Source: Solibacillus cecembensis
GTDB taxonomy: Bacteria > Bacillota > Bacilli > Bacillales_A > Planococcaceae
DNA length: 64,000 nt
Reading direction: 5' to 3'
Assembly: GCF_001439635.1 (NCBI RefSeq)
Contig: NZ_LMBZ01000001.1
Location: forward strand, 186,001 to 250,000
Part shown: positions 22,841 through 32,533 of the stretch, piece after piece
Layout: every line of letters begins with the position of its first letter
Numbering within the stretch: position 1 is the first letter of the stretch
Translations under genes and position numbers: made by a program
The notes under the pieces: generated by a model
Databases searched by the model: none
Told to the model about the DNA's origin: nothing
Seen by the model: only the letters and a program-made list of their open reading frames with translations

Positions 22841-24103
22841 ATGTCTTATGAAAATAAAATATTACAAATGAAAAAAATGCTCGGAAAAAAATCCAATCAA
22901 ACAGTGGAAAAGTCCGAATTTATTAAACCTGCAAAGCCAAGTTATTTACAACAATGGCAACAAGCTGGTCTTGAAGTAGTAGAAAATGATTTTGGCGTGC
23001 TTTTAAAAAAGGAAGTCCGTTATGCGTTCGATTATAAACACGGCGATTATGAGCTAGGTGAATTATATACTTCTATGGAACGTTGGGCAACGCAGCAAGA
23101 GGATCATCCGTATGCCCTTAGCTTTGATGAAACACTTGTCTTTTTCGATACGGAAACGACGGGCTTAAAAGGAGCAGGTACACATATTTTCTTACTTGGT
23201 TTTTTAGAGGTGCAAGAAGACGAATTTGTGCTGACGCAATATGTGCTAGCCGATCCGTCCAATGAAGCAGCGTTTTTATTTGAATCAAAGCTGTGGCAAA
23301 GAAATGTCACAATGATTACGTACAATGGTAAAAGTTTTGATTGGCCGCAATTAGAAGTGCGGTGGACATTAAATAAGCAACATATCCCGAAATTAAAGAT
23401 ACAGCGCCAAGTTGATTTACTTCATAGTACAAAGCGGTTATGGAAAGATGACTTACAACAGATGAAACTGACGCAAGTGGAGCAAGATAAGCTTGGATTT
23501 CATCGGCAAGGTGATATCCCTGGTCATTTAGCGCCTATCATTTATTTTGATGCTGTGAAAAGTGGGAATGCGACGACGTTAATGAAAGTTTTGACGCATA
23601 ATGAATGGGATTTATTATCGCTCATTACGTTATATATCCATTCCACGAAATTGCTACTTGATGAGGTTGGACAGGAATCTGCGACAACGTATACGAATAT
23701 TGGGAAATGGTTTGGGGATTTAAGACAAAAGAAAACAGGTACAGAAATTTTAACCGCAGTAACTGAGCAGTTTTCACAGGAAGAGGCTGGATTCGCTCAT
23801 TATTATTTAGCTTTTGAATTAAAACGTAATGGCGATTATGAGCTCGCGACGAAAGCATTTCAAACTGCTTTACCCGCATTACCAATGAAAAAACAAGTGC
23901 AAGCGTATGAACAGTTAGCGATGCTATATGAGCATCAGTTGAAAGATTACAAGCGTGCTTCTATATACGCAGAGGCTGGATTGGTAGTAGTTAAAAGGAT
24001 TTTCTATGCGAAAGATAGCCAACAACAACGTCAGCTTCACAATTGGCATAAGAGGCTAAACCGTCTAGAAGAAAAAATTTCGAAAGTAGCTAACGGGAAA
24101 TGA
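22841..24103 (+). CDS. mrfB: MrfB (YprB) DEDDh exonuclease
   Basis: MrfB is the metal-dependent exonuclease partner of MrfA. The 420-residue protein has a ribonuclease H-like domain with [15 protein letters not shown] near residues 100-114, [13 protein letters not shown] and [13 protein letters not shown]. The C-terminal third (about 290-410) looks like tetratricopeptide-type helices. ATG 22841 has a poor ribosome site, but no better start is near. It is separated from mrfA by the small-gene array and so needs its own promoter. Confidence 0.9.
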   Translation: MSYENKILQMKKMLGKKSNQTVEKSEFIKPAKPSYLQQWQQAGLEVVENDFGVLLKKEVRYAFDYKHGDYELGELYTSMERWATQQEDHPYALSFDETLVFFDTETTGLKGAGTHIFLLGFLEVQEDEFVLTQYVLADPSNEAAFLFESKLWQRNVTMITYNGKSFDWPQLEVRWTLNKQHIPKLKIQRQVDLLHSTKRLWKDDLQQMKLTQVEQDKLGFHRQGDIPGHLAPIIYFDAVKSGNATTLMKVLTHNEWDLLSLITLYIHSTKLLLDEVGQESATTYTNIGKWFGDLRQKKTGTEILTAVTEQFSQEEAGFAHYYLAFELKRNGDYELATKAFQTALPALPMKKQVQAYEQLAMLYEHQLKDYKRASIYAEAGLVVVKRIFYAKDSQQQRQLHNWHKRLNRLEEKISKVANGK

Positions 24104-24184
24104 AGAGGTATTTCCCGGGCAACCGCAAAGTTTGACAATTTTTTTAAAGATAGGTGCAACAATAGGTATGAACAGTCGTTCCTA

Positions 24185-24193
24185 TGCTATAAT
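24185..24193 (+). promoter_or_regulatory. Extended -10 promoter of gpsB
   Basis: TGCTATAAT at 24185-24193 is a consensus TG-n-TATAAT element 38 bases before the gpsB start. No good -35 box is needed with this type. Confidence 0.6.
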
Positions 24194-24230
24194 AGTGACA
24201 AAGAAGTTGCTTGACGGAAGGACGATCATT

Positions 24231-24524
24231 ATGGATATTAAATTTACATCTGACTATATTTTAGAAAAAGATTTTAAAAAGAGCATGAAGGGTTATAATG
24301 TTGACGAGGTGGATCAATTTTTGGATTTGATTCGTGAAGATTACGATACTTTTGCAAAGAAAATAGCTGCATTAGAAGAAGAAAATGAGCGCCTGCAACA
24401 GGAGCTTAATAACACGAGTAAAAGACCGGCTCCAGTACCGGCTACAAATAGCACAAATTTTGATATATTAAAGCGACTTTCCAATTTAGAAAAACATGTT
24501 TTTGGAAGTAAACTATACGAATAG
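24231..24524 (+). CDS. gpsB: Cell division adaptor GpsB
   Basis: This 97-residue coiled-coil protein couples peptidoglycan synthases to division and elongation sites. The N-terminal DivIVA-like lipid-binding region has [28 protein letters not shown] (in two parts around residues 5-32), followed by a coiled coil near 38-65 and a C-terminal [13 protein letters not shown] trimer helix. ATG 24231 follows GGAAGGA and lies downstream of the TATAAT box, so the longer frame from 24132 is rejected. It may act on the PonA encoded nearby. Confidence 0.95.
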   Translation: MDIKFTSDYILEKDFKKSMKGYNVDEVDQFLDLIREDYDTFAKKIAALEEENERLQQELNNTSKRPAPVPATNSTNFDILKRLSNLEKHVFGSKLYE

Positions 24525-24544
24525 TTAGACTTTTAAAGGAATGA

Positions 24545-24573
24545 TTGTGTTTTCAATAGGATTCACGTATACT
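24545..24573 (+). promoter_or_regulatory. rnpB promoter
   Basis: TTGTGT at 24545-24550 and TATACT at 24568-24573 are separated by 17 bases. The predicted start near 24580 agrees with the 5' end of the RNA. Confidence 0.65.
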
Positions 24574-24580
24574 AATTAAT

Positions 24581-24977
24581 GCATCAATACTCAGGTAATC
24601 GCTGCGATCCATTGAGGTCGTAGAGGAAAGTCCATGCTCACACGGTACTGTGATGTCCGTAGTGTTCGTGCTACTTGAAAAAATAAGAGTAGGCAAGCGT
24701 AAAGCTTGACGGCGGAAGGAACTCCTAAGTCATTTTGATATGGACGAAACTTTCTGAAAGTGCCACAGTGACGGAGCTTATAATGAAAGTTATAAGGTGG
24801 AACGAGGTAAACCCCATGAGTGAGAAACCCAAATTATGGTAGGGGCACTCTCCTGAAGGAAACGAACAGATGGAGGGACGGTATTATTACCGTAGATAGA
24901 TGATTACTACCTGGTCGTACGAGGCGAAAGCCGTTTGAGTACTCAGGAACAAAACATGGCTTATTGATTATTGATGC
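24581..24977 (+). ncRNA. rnpB: RNase P RNA, B type
   Basis: The catalytic RNA that matures tRNA 5' ends. Universal blocks are present: GAGGAAAGTCCATGCTC near 24631, AAAGTGCCACAGTGACG, GTGGAACG-GGTAAACCCC, GAGAAACCCAAAT, AGATAGATGATT and ACAAAACATGGCTTA near 24950. Helix P1 is formed by GCATCAATA at the 5' end and TATTGATGC at the 3' end. Its place between gpsB and ypsC is conserved in bacilli, although a GGDEF-EAL gene is now inserted after it. Confidence 0.97.
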
Positions 24978-24994
24978 TTTTTTGAACAAATAAA

Positions 24995-25028
24995 AAGGCT
25001 CTCCATTTTACAGTGGAGAGCCTTTCTT
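24995..25028 (+). terminator. Terminator after rnpB
   Basis: AAGGCTCTCCA at 24995-25005 pairs with TGGAGAGCCTT at 25014-25024, with a short T tract. Confidence 0.75.
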
Positions 25029-25050
25029 ATAGAAAATAAAGGTGAAAAAC

Positions 25051-26799
25051 TTGAGCGAATCGTGTGCAAACTTATCAGCTGTCCAAGAGTTATCAATTAC
25101 CCAGTATCCAAATGTCTTAATTGCTAAAATATTTGAAAACATTGCAGAAGGTATTATGATTACGGATAAAAATAAACGCATTGTGAAAGTAAATGCAGCA
25201 TTTGAATTCGTGACAGGTTATAAAAAAGAAGAGGTAATCGGTGGTTCCCCACGTATACTACAATCAGGTATACATGAAATTTCATTTTATTTAGGAATGT
25301 GGGAAAAAATTGATGAGATTGGTATGTGGCAAGGGGAAATTTGGAATCGTCGAAAAACAGGAGATGTCTATCCTGAATGGTTGACGATTATGGCTATAAA
25401 AAATGATGCTGGTGAAGTGACTAATTATTGTGGGATTTTTACGGATTTATCTGAGCGAAAAATCGTTGAGCATGAATTAGAAAAGAGAACGCTACTTGAT
25501 ACATTGACAGACGTATGTAATCGATTTGCTTATTCGGAGCGCATGAATACGTTACTTGAATCAACATCAAAAATGACACAGCCAGCACAACATGCAGTTT
25601 TCATATTGAACTTAGATCGTTTTAAACAAATAAATGATACACTTGGGCATGCCGTCGGAGATCAATTGCTCATCGAAGTATCGCAACGTATAAAAGGGTT
25701 AATTAAAAATAAAGATATATTAGCACGCTATGGTGGCGATGAGTTTGTGATTACGTTAACGAATATTGTTCATCCGCGAGAGGCTGCTAAGTTTGCCGAG
25801 CAAGTTATACATGTAATTGAACAACCATTCATAGTGGACAACCACGAAATTTTCATAACAACGAGTATCGGTATTAGTATTTATCCAGATGATGGTATGA
25901 CAACAGAAGAATTACTCAATCGTGCGGAAAAAGCGATGTTATTTTCAAAAGGTAATGGCCGCAATTGTTTCTCTTTTTATTTTGATGAATTAAACACGGA
26001 TTCAAAACGTGTGTTATTGTTGGATAGTGAATTACGTAAGGCGATAGAAAATCGTGAATTTACGTTAGCATATCAGCCAAAAATTTGTGTGCAAACAAAT
26101 AAAATTGTTGGGGTTGAGGCGTTAGTTCGCTGGACCAATGATAAACTAGGCTTTGTATCCCCCGCAGAATTTATAGAATATGCAGAAGAAACAGGGTTAA
26201 TTATTCCGTTGAGCGAAATCATTTTTGATTTAGCATGCCAAGGGAATATGAAGCTGTTAAATGCAGGTTATACAAAAATTCCAATTGCTATAAATGTATC
26301 AAGTATTCATTTCCAGCAACAGGGCTTTTTAGAATCCATTCAAACGATTTTAGAAAGAAATAATACATCTGCACTCAATTTTGAGATTGAAGTAACAGAG
26401 CGCACTGTGATGAACAATGCTGTTGAAACGGTGAATAAACTAGTTAAACTGAAGCTCCTTGGATTTAAGTTATCCATGGATGACTTTGGTACAGGTTACT
26501 CGTCATTGAGTTATTTAGTAAAGTTCCCATTAGATGTATTAAAAATTGATCAGAGTTTTATCCAACAAATTTGTATACTTGCAGATAAGCAAGCAATTGT
26601 AGATGCCATCATACAAATGGCACACCGTTTAAATATGAAAGTTGTTGCAGAGGGTGTTGAAACGAAGCAGCAAGCAGCATTATTAAAAGAGCTTGGATGC
26701 GATTTCATTCAAGGTTATTATTACAGCAAGCCATTACCAATGGACGAGCTATTTGAATTTATTCAATTTTGGGAAATCGACCATCAAGAAAGGGTATAA
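25051..26799 (+). CDS. PAS-GGDEF-EAL cyclic di-GMP turnover protein
   Basis: The 582-residue protein has a PAS domain (about 20-140, FVTGYKKEEVIGGSPR), a GGDEF domain (about 150-310) with an intact YGGDEF active site, and an EAL domain (about 325-565) with GVEALVRW and DDFGTGYSSLSYL. It may both make and break cyclic di-GMP. The inhibitory I-site position reads KNKD rather than RxxD, so product inhibition may be lost. No membrane helix is seen. TTG 25051, six bases after AAAGGTG, is preferred over GTG 25042. It lies between rnpB and ypsC, a place with no such gene in B. subtilis. Confidence 0.9.
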   Translation: MSESCANLSAVQELSITQYPNVLIAKIFENIAEGIMITDKNKRIVKVNAAFEFVTGYKKEEVIGGSPRILQSGIHEISFYLGMWEKIDEIGMWQGEIWNRRKTGDVYPEWLTIMAIKNDAGEVTNYCGIFTDLSERKIVEHELEKRTLLDTLTDVCNRFAYSERMNTLLESTSKMTQPAQHAVFILNLDRFKQINDTLGHAVGDQLLIEVSQRIKGLIKNKDILARYGGDEFVITLTNIVHPREAAKFAEQVIHVIEQPFIVDNHEIFITTSIGISIYPDDGMTTEELLNRAEKAMLFSKGNGRNCFSFYFDELNTDSKRVLLLDSELRKAIENREFTLAYQPKICVQTNKIVGVEALVRWTNDKLGFVSPAEFIEYAEETGLIIPLSEIIFDLACQGNMKLLNAGYTKIPIAINVSSIHFQQQGFLESIQTILERNNTSALNFEIEVTERTVMNNAVETVNKLVKLKLLGFKLSMDDFGTGYSSLSYLVKFPLDVLKIDQSFIQQICILADKQAIVDAIIQMAHRLNMKVVAEGVETKQQAALLKELGCDFIQGYYYSKPLPMDELFEFIQFWEIDHQERV

Positions 26800-26805
26800 C
26801 AACTT

Positions 26806-27945
26806 ATGACAAAATTTCAATTAGTCGCAACCGCTGCAATGGGTTTAGAAGCAATTGTTGCAGATGAAGTACGCGAATTAGGATATGAAACACGTGTGGA
26901 CAATGGCAAAGTATATTTCGAAGGCGATGAATTAGCCATTGCACGTACAAATTTATGGTTACGTGTAGCAGACCGCGTGAAAATCGTCGTTGCACAATTT
27001 CCAGCACACACTTTCGACCAATTATTTGAAGGGGTAAAAGCCATTGAATGGGAGAAATTTTTACCTGTAGATGCCGCATTCCCTGTTTCGGGAAAATCAG
27101 TGAAATCAAAATTATTTAGTGTGCCAGATTGTCAGGCGATAACGAAAAAGGCGATTGTTGAACGCATGAAAATCGCATACAAACGACTTGGATTTTTAGA
27201 CGAATCAGGGGCAACGTTTAAGCTTGAAATTTCGATTTTAAAAGACGTTGCAACAGTGACGATTGATACATCAGGTGTCGGACTTCATAAACGTGGCTAC
27301 CGTACACACCAAGGGGAAGCGCCGTTAAAAGAAACATTGGCTGCTGCACTTGTTAAAATTTCAAAATGGTCACCGAATCGTCCATTCATCGATCCATTTT
27401 GTGGTTCGGGAACAATTGCATTAGAAGCTGCGATGATTGGCCAAAATATTGCACCAGGCTATAACCGTGAATTTATTTCGGAATCATGGCCATGGATGAA
27501 GCAAGCTATTTGGGACAAAGCGCGTGATGAGGCAGATGAACTAGCAAATTATGATCAAGAATTAACGATCATGGGTACGGATATTGACCATCGTATGGTG
27601 TCCATTGCACAGGAAAATGCAGTTGAAGCTGGCTTTGGAGATATTATTACATTCAAACAAATGCAAGCAACGGATTTTACAACGCAGTTTACAGACGGTG
27701 TTATCGTAACAAACCCTCCGTATGGTGAGCGTATTGGTGAAATCGAAGAAATCGAAAAAATGCTGCGTCAATTCGGTCAAGTGATGCAAAATTATCCAAC
27801 ATGGTCTGTTTATTTACTTTCTTCAATGGAAGATTTAGAAGTCCATTATGGGAAAAAAACGACGAAAAAACGTAAGCTGTTTAATGGATTTATTCGTACA
27901 GACTTATACCAATTCTGGGGTCAAAAGTCAAAAGCTCAATTTTAA
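26806..27945 (+). CDS. ypsC: YpsC-like RNA methyltransferase (THUMP + UPF0020)
   Basis: A 379-residue SAM-dependent enzyme related to the RlmL N-terminal module, probably making m2G in 23S rRNA. The THUMP domain occupies about residues 45-160; the Rossmann methyltransferase part has DPFCGSGTIALEAAM near residue 195 and the catalytic TNPPYGERIG near 302. ATG 26806 starts six bases after the upstream stop, so it may be cotranscribed with the GGDEF-EAL gene. Its stop codon overlaps repeat copy C. Confidence 0.9.
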   Translation: MTKFQLVATAAMGLEAIVADEVRELGYETRVDNGKVYFEGDELAIARTNLWLRVADRVKIVVAQFPAHTFDQLFEGVKAIEWEKFLPVDAAFPVSGKSVKSKLFSVPDCQAITKKAIVERMKIAYKRLGFLDESGATFKLEISILKDVATVTIDTSGVGLHKRGYRTHQGEAPLKETLAAALVKISKWSPNRPFIDPFCGSGTIALEAAMIGQNIAPGYNREFISESWPWMKQAIWDKARDEADELANYDQELTIMGTDIDHRMVSIAQENAVEAGFGDIITFKQMQATDFTTQFTDGVIVTNPPYGERIGEIEEIEKMLRQFGQVMQNYPTWSVYLLSSMEDLEVHYGKKTTKKRKLFNGFIRTDLYQFWGQKSKAQF

Positions 27946-28048
27946 CTTGATTCAGCTGAATCAAGTTAAGCCCTGGCGGATGTCACAGATTTTTTTCGAG
28001 CTTGCTCGAAAAAATCTGGACTAAAGTTAGCTGAAGCGTAATTGATTC
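27944..28048 (+). repeat. Dispersed repeat copy C, short form
   Basis: It opens with a 24-bp perfect palindrome (27944-27967, centre CAGCTG) that overlaps the ypsC stop, then AAGCCCTGGCGGATGTCACA, then a large inverted repeat around CGAGC-TT-GCTCG (27986-28019) and a closing GCGTAATTGATT. Compared with copy D it lacks the central double-hairpin module. Confidence 0.75.
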
Positions 28049-28056
28049 AATAACGA

Positions 28057-28088
28057 CTACATTAGCGATAAACTAATGTAGTTTTTTT
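28057..28088 (+). terminator. Terminator after ypsC/repeat C
   Basis: CTACATTAG at 28057-28065 pairs with CTAATGTAG at 28073-28081, followed by seven T. Confidence 0.8.
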
Positions 28089-28250
28089 CTTGTTATTTCA
28101 TATTATCTATGTATGATTTCATATCATTTTATAGTATAATGTAAAGTACGGAATTTTTTCGGTGTATAAATAAAGCTAATTATTAATAAGGCATTGCGCG
28201 GGAGAAGTAACAAGATTTCTTCCGCTTCATATTGAGGGGGCAACGTTATT

Positions 28251-30152
28251 TTGAGAAAATCTTTACCATTTGAACTTTCTAAAGAGAAGTCCTTTTTCGA
28301 GTCGCTAGGCGATTGGATGGGCGATGTACTTTATGATGAATTACCTGAAAAGGGTTTTGAATGCCGTGATGAACAAATTTTTATGGCGTATCAAATAGAA
28401 CAAGCATTAAAAGAAAAAAATGTCCTTTTTGCTGAAGCTGGAGTAGGGACGGGTAAAACGATTGCCTATTTATTACCAGCTGTATCGTATGCGCGCTATA
28501 CAGGCAAACCCGCTTTAATCGCGTGTGCCGATGAAACGTTAATCGATCAACTTGTCAAAGATGGTGGCGATATTCATAAGTTACGTGATGTGCTCGGTTT
28601 AGATATCGATGTCCGATTAGCAAAATCACGCGACCAATATTTATGTTTAAAGCGTTTTGAAGAAGCAGAAAAGAATGAAACGGACGAATGGATTGATGAA
28701 ATTTCTGTTTCTATTCCAGATGGTGTGTATGCACAAGGTAGTATGATTTCAGTGAAGCCATACGGAGATCGTTCTGATTATTCAACCGTGAGTGATGAAG
28801 ATTGGGAAAAGGTCAACTACAATTCTATTATGCAATGTGCTGTTTGTGATTTGCGCAATCGTTGTGGACAAACACTTCATCGTGCGCATTATCGTAAATC
28901 GACAGACTTAATTATTTGCTCTCAGGATTTCTTAATGGAGCATTTAGCAACAAAAGAATCCCGTGAACGTGAAGGGCAGTTACCATTATTGCCAGAAGTG
29001 TCGATGATTGTACTTGATGAAGGGCATTTATTAGAATATGCAGCACAAAGAGCGTTAACTTATAAAGTACAAGCGTATACAATCGTTGAGATTCTAGAGC
29101 GACTAATGGTGGATGGTGTTCGTGAACGTACGCTATATTCGATGGAACATTTACAAGATCATCATGAATTGTTTTTTGACCAATTACGTGAAGATGTTGT
29201 CGCGTCAGAGGAAGATCGTAAGCGTATTAACAAATCGGAGCGTCTAATTACATTAGGTAATAAAATCATTGCCAATGTAGAGCAACTGCTAGAGGAATTT
29301 GTATTCGAATCCGAGCTTTATATGATTCCAGAATATGAGCTAAATATGGTAGAAGAATTTTTAGAGCATTATGTAGCAGCGATTCGTATCTTTGTGGCAC
29401 AAGGAGATGCAGTTGATTGGTTAGAGGATACAGATGATGAAGAAACATTAGTTATTATGCCTCGATTAATTACGGATGTATTAGCAGAAACATTGTTCTC
29501 AAAAAAAATGCCGATTGTCTTTTCATCTGCAACGCTATCTGTCAAAAAGGATTTCAGCTATATTGCATCAAGCCTTGGAATCGCATCATCTCAAAGCTTT
29601 AGCGTCCCTTCACCATTTGATTATGAGGAAGTAATGAAAATCTACTTGCACGAACTGGAGCAATCTAAAAAGGTAGCAAAAGTAGAACAGTTATTGCTAG
29701 ATAAGAAAAAGACGTTAATATTATTTAAGTCAAAACAAGCAATGAATCAATTTAAATCACAGTTAAGTATGATGGCGCGTTTAACAATCGCTTTTGAAGG
29801 TGATCGTGAGCTTTCATCAATTGTCCGTGATTTCCAAAACGGTGAAATTCAAACACTATGCTCGTATCATTTATGGGAAGGGTTGGATTTACCGGAAGAA
29901 GCGTTAACGCGTGTCATTATTTTCGATTTACCATTCCCACCGCATGATCCATTATTTGATGCGAAGCGCTCGTTTGCCCAAAATCCATTTGAGGAAGTGG
30001 AGCTGCCATTTATGCAGCTGCGTTTACAGCAAGGGATGGGTCGACTAATCCGTACATCGAATGACCACGGAGATATTCATATTTTATTAAATGAAGAAGA
30101 AGTGAAAGTGAAATCACACTTCTTGGACATTTTAGCTGTGGAGCCACAATAA
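28251..30152 (+). CDS. ypvA: Second DinG-family DNA helicase (YpvA)
   Basis: A 633-residue XPD/DinG-like helicase without the exonuclease domain. Walker A is GVGTGKT near residues 63-69, the DEAH box reads DEGH in VLDEGHLLEY, and QGMGRLIRTSND is motif VI. A cysteine near residue 132, the CAVCDLRNRC group near 195-205 and a further C in LIICSQDF are placed like an XPD-type 4Fe-4S cluster. TTG 28251 follows GAGGGGG. Position after ypsC matches B. subtilis. A hairpin with arms GGGAGAAG/CTTCC lies in the leader at about 28200-28225. Confidence 0.9.
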   Translation: MRKSLPFELSKEKSFFESLGDWMGDVLYDELPEKGFECRDEQIFMAYQIEQALKEKNVLFAEAGVGTGKTIAYLLPAVSYARYTGKPALIACADETLIDQLVKDGGDIHKLRDVLGLDIDVRLAKSRDQYLCLKRFEEAEKNETDEWIDEISVSIPDGVYAQGSMISVKPYGDRSDYSTVSDEDWEKVNYNSIMQCAVCDLRNRCGQTLHRAHYRKSTDLIICSQDFLMEHLATKESREREGQLPLLPEVSMIVLDEGHLLEYAAQRALTYKVQAYTIVEILERLMVDGVRERTLYSMEHLQDHHELFFDQLREDVVASEEDRKRINKSERLITLGNKIIANVEQLLEEFVFESELYMIPEYELNMVEEFLEHYVAAIRIFVAQGDAVDWLEDTDDEETLVIMPRLITDVLAETLFSKKMPIVFSSATLSVKKDFSYIASSLGIASSQSFSVPSPFDYEEVMKIYLHELEQSKKVAKVEQLLLDKKKTLILFKSKQAMNQFKSQLSMMARLTIAFEGDRELSSIVRDFQNGEIQTLCSYHLWEGLDLPEEALTRVIIFDLPFPPHDPLFDAKRSFAQNPFEEVELPFMQLRLQQGMGRLIRTSNDHGDIHILLNEEEVKVKSHFLDILAVEPQ

Positions 30153-30160
30153 TGTAAAAT

Positions 30161-30206
30161 AAAGCATCCATCAATCTCAATTAGAGAGAGATGGATGCTT
30201 TTTCAT
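30161..30206 (+). terminator. Terminator after ypvA, convergent with oxidase operon
   Basis: AAAGCATCCATC at 30161-30172 pairs with GATGGATGCTTT at 30190-30201, followed by T. Confidence 0.85.
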
Positions 30207-30243
30207 GTAACTACCCTTAGTAAGAGGGGAAGCTCTATTCAAA

Positions 30244-31902
30244 TCACCACGGTGTAAATCCAGTAGATCCTAGTGGTGAATTACGCAGAATATCAATAAT
30301 TGGCATCGTATAAGCAAAAATAATTAAAGCTGCTACAATAACCCCCCAGAACTTAAAGTTTTCTAAAATAGCAGGTGTTTTTTCTGCACCAGGTGCTACT
30401 TCAGCAACTGGGAATTCTTCATGTCCTTTTGGTGCGAAGAAGGCTAATTGAATAACGATATACGTAACGATGATGATTGCTACGAATAAAATCGTGCCAC
30501 CAACTGCTTGTGCGATTGCATATGGAATCCATTCAGCAGCTTGTTCAGCACCGCCATACGTTGAATAATCCGACCGACGAGGGGCACCCATTAATCCGAC
30601 AACGTGCATTGATAATGACATGATGCTCATACCAATTGCCCATAATATCCCAACGTAAATCCCAAGCTTATTTAATGCAGGTGTTAAAACACGTCCTGTT
30701 AAATGGGGGATTAAGAAAAATGCGACCCCAAAGAATGTTAAGATAACAGTAGTTGCGACTGTTAAGTGGAAATGTCCTGTTACCCAAATTGTATTGTGGA
30801 TCAGTTGGTTCATTTGATAAGATGCATTGACAATCCCGCCTGCACCACCTGGAATAAATGCTAACATCCCTATGAATGGCAGGAGGAAGCGTGCATCTCC
30901 CCACGGTAATTTTTTAAACCAACCAAGAACACCTTTACCACCAAGTTCACGACCGCGTAATTCAAACGTCGCAAACATAGAGAATGCAGTCATTAATGAC
31001 GGAATGATAACGAAGAACGTTAATGTAACTTGAACAAACTTCCAGAATCCATCAATACCTGGTTCTGTTAATTGATGGTGAATACCTACTGGGAAAGAGA
31101 ATAATAAGAATAAAATGAATGAAAATCGAGCTAAAGAGTCAGAGAATATTTTCCCACCGACAATTTTTGGAACAATTGCATACCATGCCATGTAAGCTGG
31201 TAATAACCAAAAGTAAACAAGTGCGTGACCGAAATACCAGAATAATGTACGCGTTAATAATACGTCCACGCGAGTAATTAAACCGAGTGACCAAGGTAAT
31301 AATTGGAATAAAACAGAAACGGCAACACCTAAAGAACAAGTTACCCATAACAGCGAATTGACAAAGGCCATATACGTTAGTAGGGGGGAAGTTTGCCCTG
31401 GATTCTCTTTTTTCCATTGAAAATACTTCATAAATTGCGGAACACATAATAGCCAAGAACCGACTACAACAAGTGTTAATCCTAAATAGAAAATCCAGTG
31501 TGCTTTTAATGGTGCATAAAATGTATAAAGGACCGTTGCTTTATTTAATAACACCATCGTAGAAGCCATTGCCGTACCAAGAACCATTAACCAAAAGCCG
31601 ATCCAACCAATGTTACGTTGCTTATCTGTTAAAGGACCTGCTGTACGACTGACCGCAGCAATTTGGAAACCTAATATGAAAAATGTCGTTAAAATTAAAC
31701 CTAGTAAAATACCGTGTACTGTTAAAACTTGATAGTAGCCAATTTTAATGCCACCTGGAATGGTAAACTCACCAGAGCGAACTAATACTTGGAGTAAACC
31801 TGCAAGACCACCAAGGAGTAATGCAATAAATGCAACATAAATATTCGCCATTGCAAGTTTCGCATCTTTTGGAGCTACATTTTTAATTGATGCCTGTTGC
31901 AT
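30244..31902 (-). CDS. cbaA: ba3-type cytochrome c oxidase subunit I
   Basis: This 552-residue haem-copper oxidase subunit belongs to the B (ba3) family. About thirteen to fourteen membrane helices are seen. The cross-linked His-Tyr motif is in GHALVYFWLLPAY and further haem/copper histidines are in HHQLTEP and GHFHLTVA. It reduces oxygen to water and pumps protons. Its 5' end overlaps subunit II by 20 bases, so translation is coupled. Confidence 0.92.
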   Translation of the reverse strand: MQQASIKNVAPKDAKLAMANIYVAFIALLLGGLAGLLQVLVRSGEFTIPGGIKIGYYQVLTVHGILLGLILTTFFILGFQIAAVSRTAGPLTDKQRNIGWIGFWLMVLGTAMASTMVLLNKATVLYTFYAPLKAHWIFYLGLTLVVVGSWLLCVPQFMKYFQWKKENPGQTSPLLTYMAFVNSLLWVTCSLGVAVSVLFQLLPWSLGLITRVDVLLTRTLFWYFGHALVYFWLLPAYMAWYAIVPKIVGGKIFSDSLARFSFILFLLFSFPVGIHHQLTEPGIDGFWKFVQVTLTFFVIIPSLMTAFSMFATFELRGRELGGKGVLGWFKKLPWGDARFLLPFIGMLAFIPGGAGGIVNASYQMNQLIHNTIWVTGHFHLTVATTVILTFFGVAFFLIPHLTGRVLTPALNKLGIYVGILWAIGMSIMSLSMHVVGLMGAPRRSDYSTYGGAEQAAEWIPYAIAQAVGGTILFVAIIIVTYIVIQLAFFAPKGHEEFPVAEVAPGAEKTPAILENFKFWGVIVAALIIFAYTMPIIDILRNSPLGSTGFTPW

Positions 31903-32380
31903 TTTCGTCCACCACCTTTAACATAGAATGCATCGCTGTATGTCCTGTACCGCAATATTCATTACATACGATTAAATACTCACCCGCTTGATTCATTTCT
32001 GCAATGTATTCAGAAATATAACCAGGCTCTAGCATCATATTAATGTTGGTGCCAGCTGCTTGGAAGCCGTGAATAACGTCTTTTGTTGTCGCAGTGAATT
32101 TTACTTTTGCGCCTAAGGGAACGACGATTTCAGGTGGGTCGTAATAGAAAGCAGAAGCGACAATAACAACTTCATAATCCCACTCTTTCCCTTCTACTTT
32201 ATGTACGCCTGGATTATTAAATGGTGCAATTTCATCGACTTTCTCGTAGTTGATCACTTTTTTCGAGTTGTTTGGGTGAGTCCCGTTATGGAATGCGCCG
32301 ACGCCTAAAATAATTAAAAATGCCACTAAAGTCCCGCATCCGAAAACAAGCCACCACTTTTCATACTTGTGTAAGTGCAT
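31883..32380 (-). CDS. cbaB: ba3-type cytochrome c oxidase subunit II
   Basis: A 165-residue protein with one N-terminal membrane anchor (about residues 10-32) and a cupredoxin domain carrying the CuA ligands in CNEYCGTGHTAMHSM near residues 135-150. It accepts electrons from cytochrome c. ATG 32380 follows AAAGGGG. It lies between the subunit IIa and subunit I genes. Confidence 0.93.
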   Translation of the reverse strand: MHLHKYEKWWLVFGCGTLVAFLIILGVGAFHNGTHPNNSKKVINYEKVDEIAPFNNPGVHKVEGKEWDYEVVIVASAFYYDPPEIVVPLGAKVKFTATTKDVIHGFQAAGTNINMMLEPGYISEYIAEMNQAGEYLIVCNEYCGTGHTAMHSMLKVVDENATGIN

Positions 32381-32410
32381 AGAAGTTACCCCTTTCCCGA
32401 TTTTCTTTTT

Positions 32411-32533
32411 TTACATACGTCCCATAAATAGGTCGAAGCAATAGACCCACAAAATGACAATGACTGCCCCGACAGAAAAAGTCATATAAAGCGTGCCTTT
32501 TAAATTGTCGTCTTCTTTTTTTTGCTTACGCAT
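32411..32533 (-). CDS. cbaD: Cytochrome c oxidase subunit IIa, 40 residues
   Basis: A minus-strand micro-gene starting at the ATG complementary to 32531-32533, with GGGAG eight bases upstream. The peptide begins MRKQKKEDDNLKGTLYMTFS and continues as one hydrophobic helix (GAVIVILWVYCF), ending in FMGRM. This is the subunit IIa pattern of ba3 oxidases, which supplies the helix missing from subunit II. It is the first gene of the three-gene operon. Confidence 0.85.
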   Translation of the reverse strand: MRKQKKEDDNLKGTLYMTFSVGAVIVILWVYCFDLFMGRM

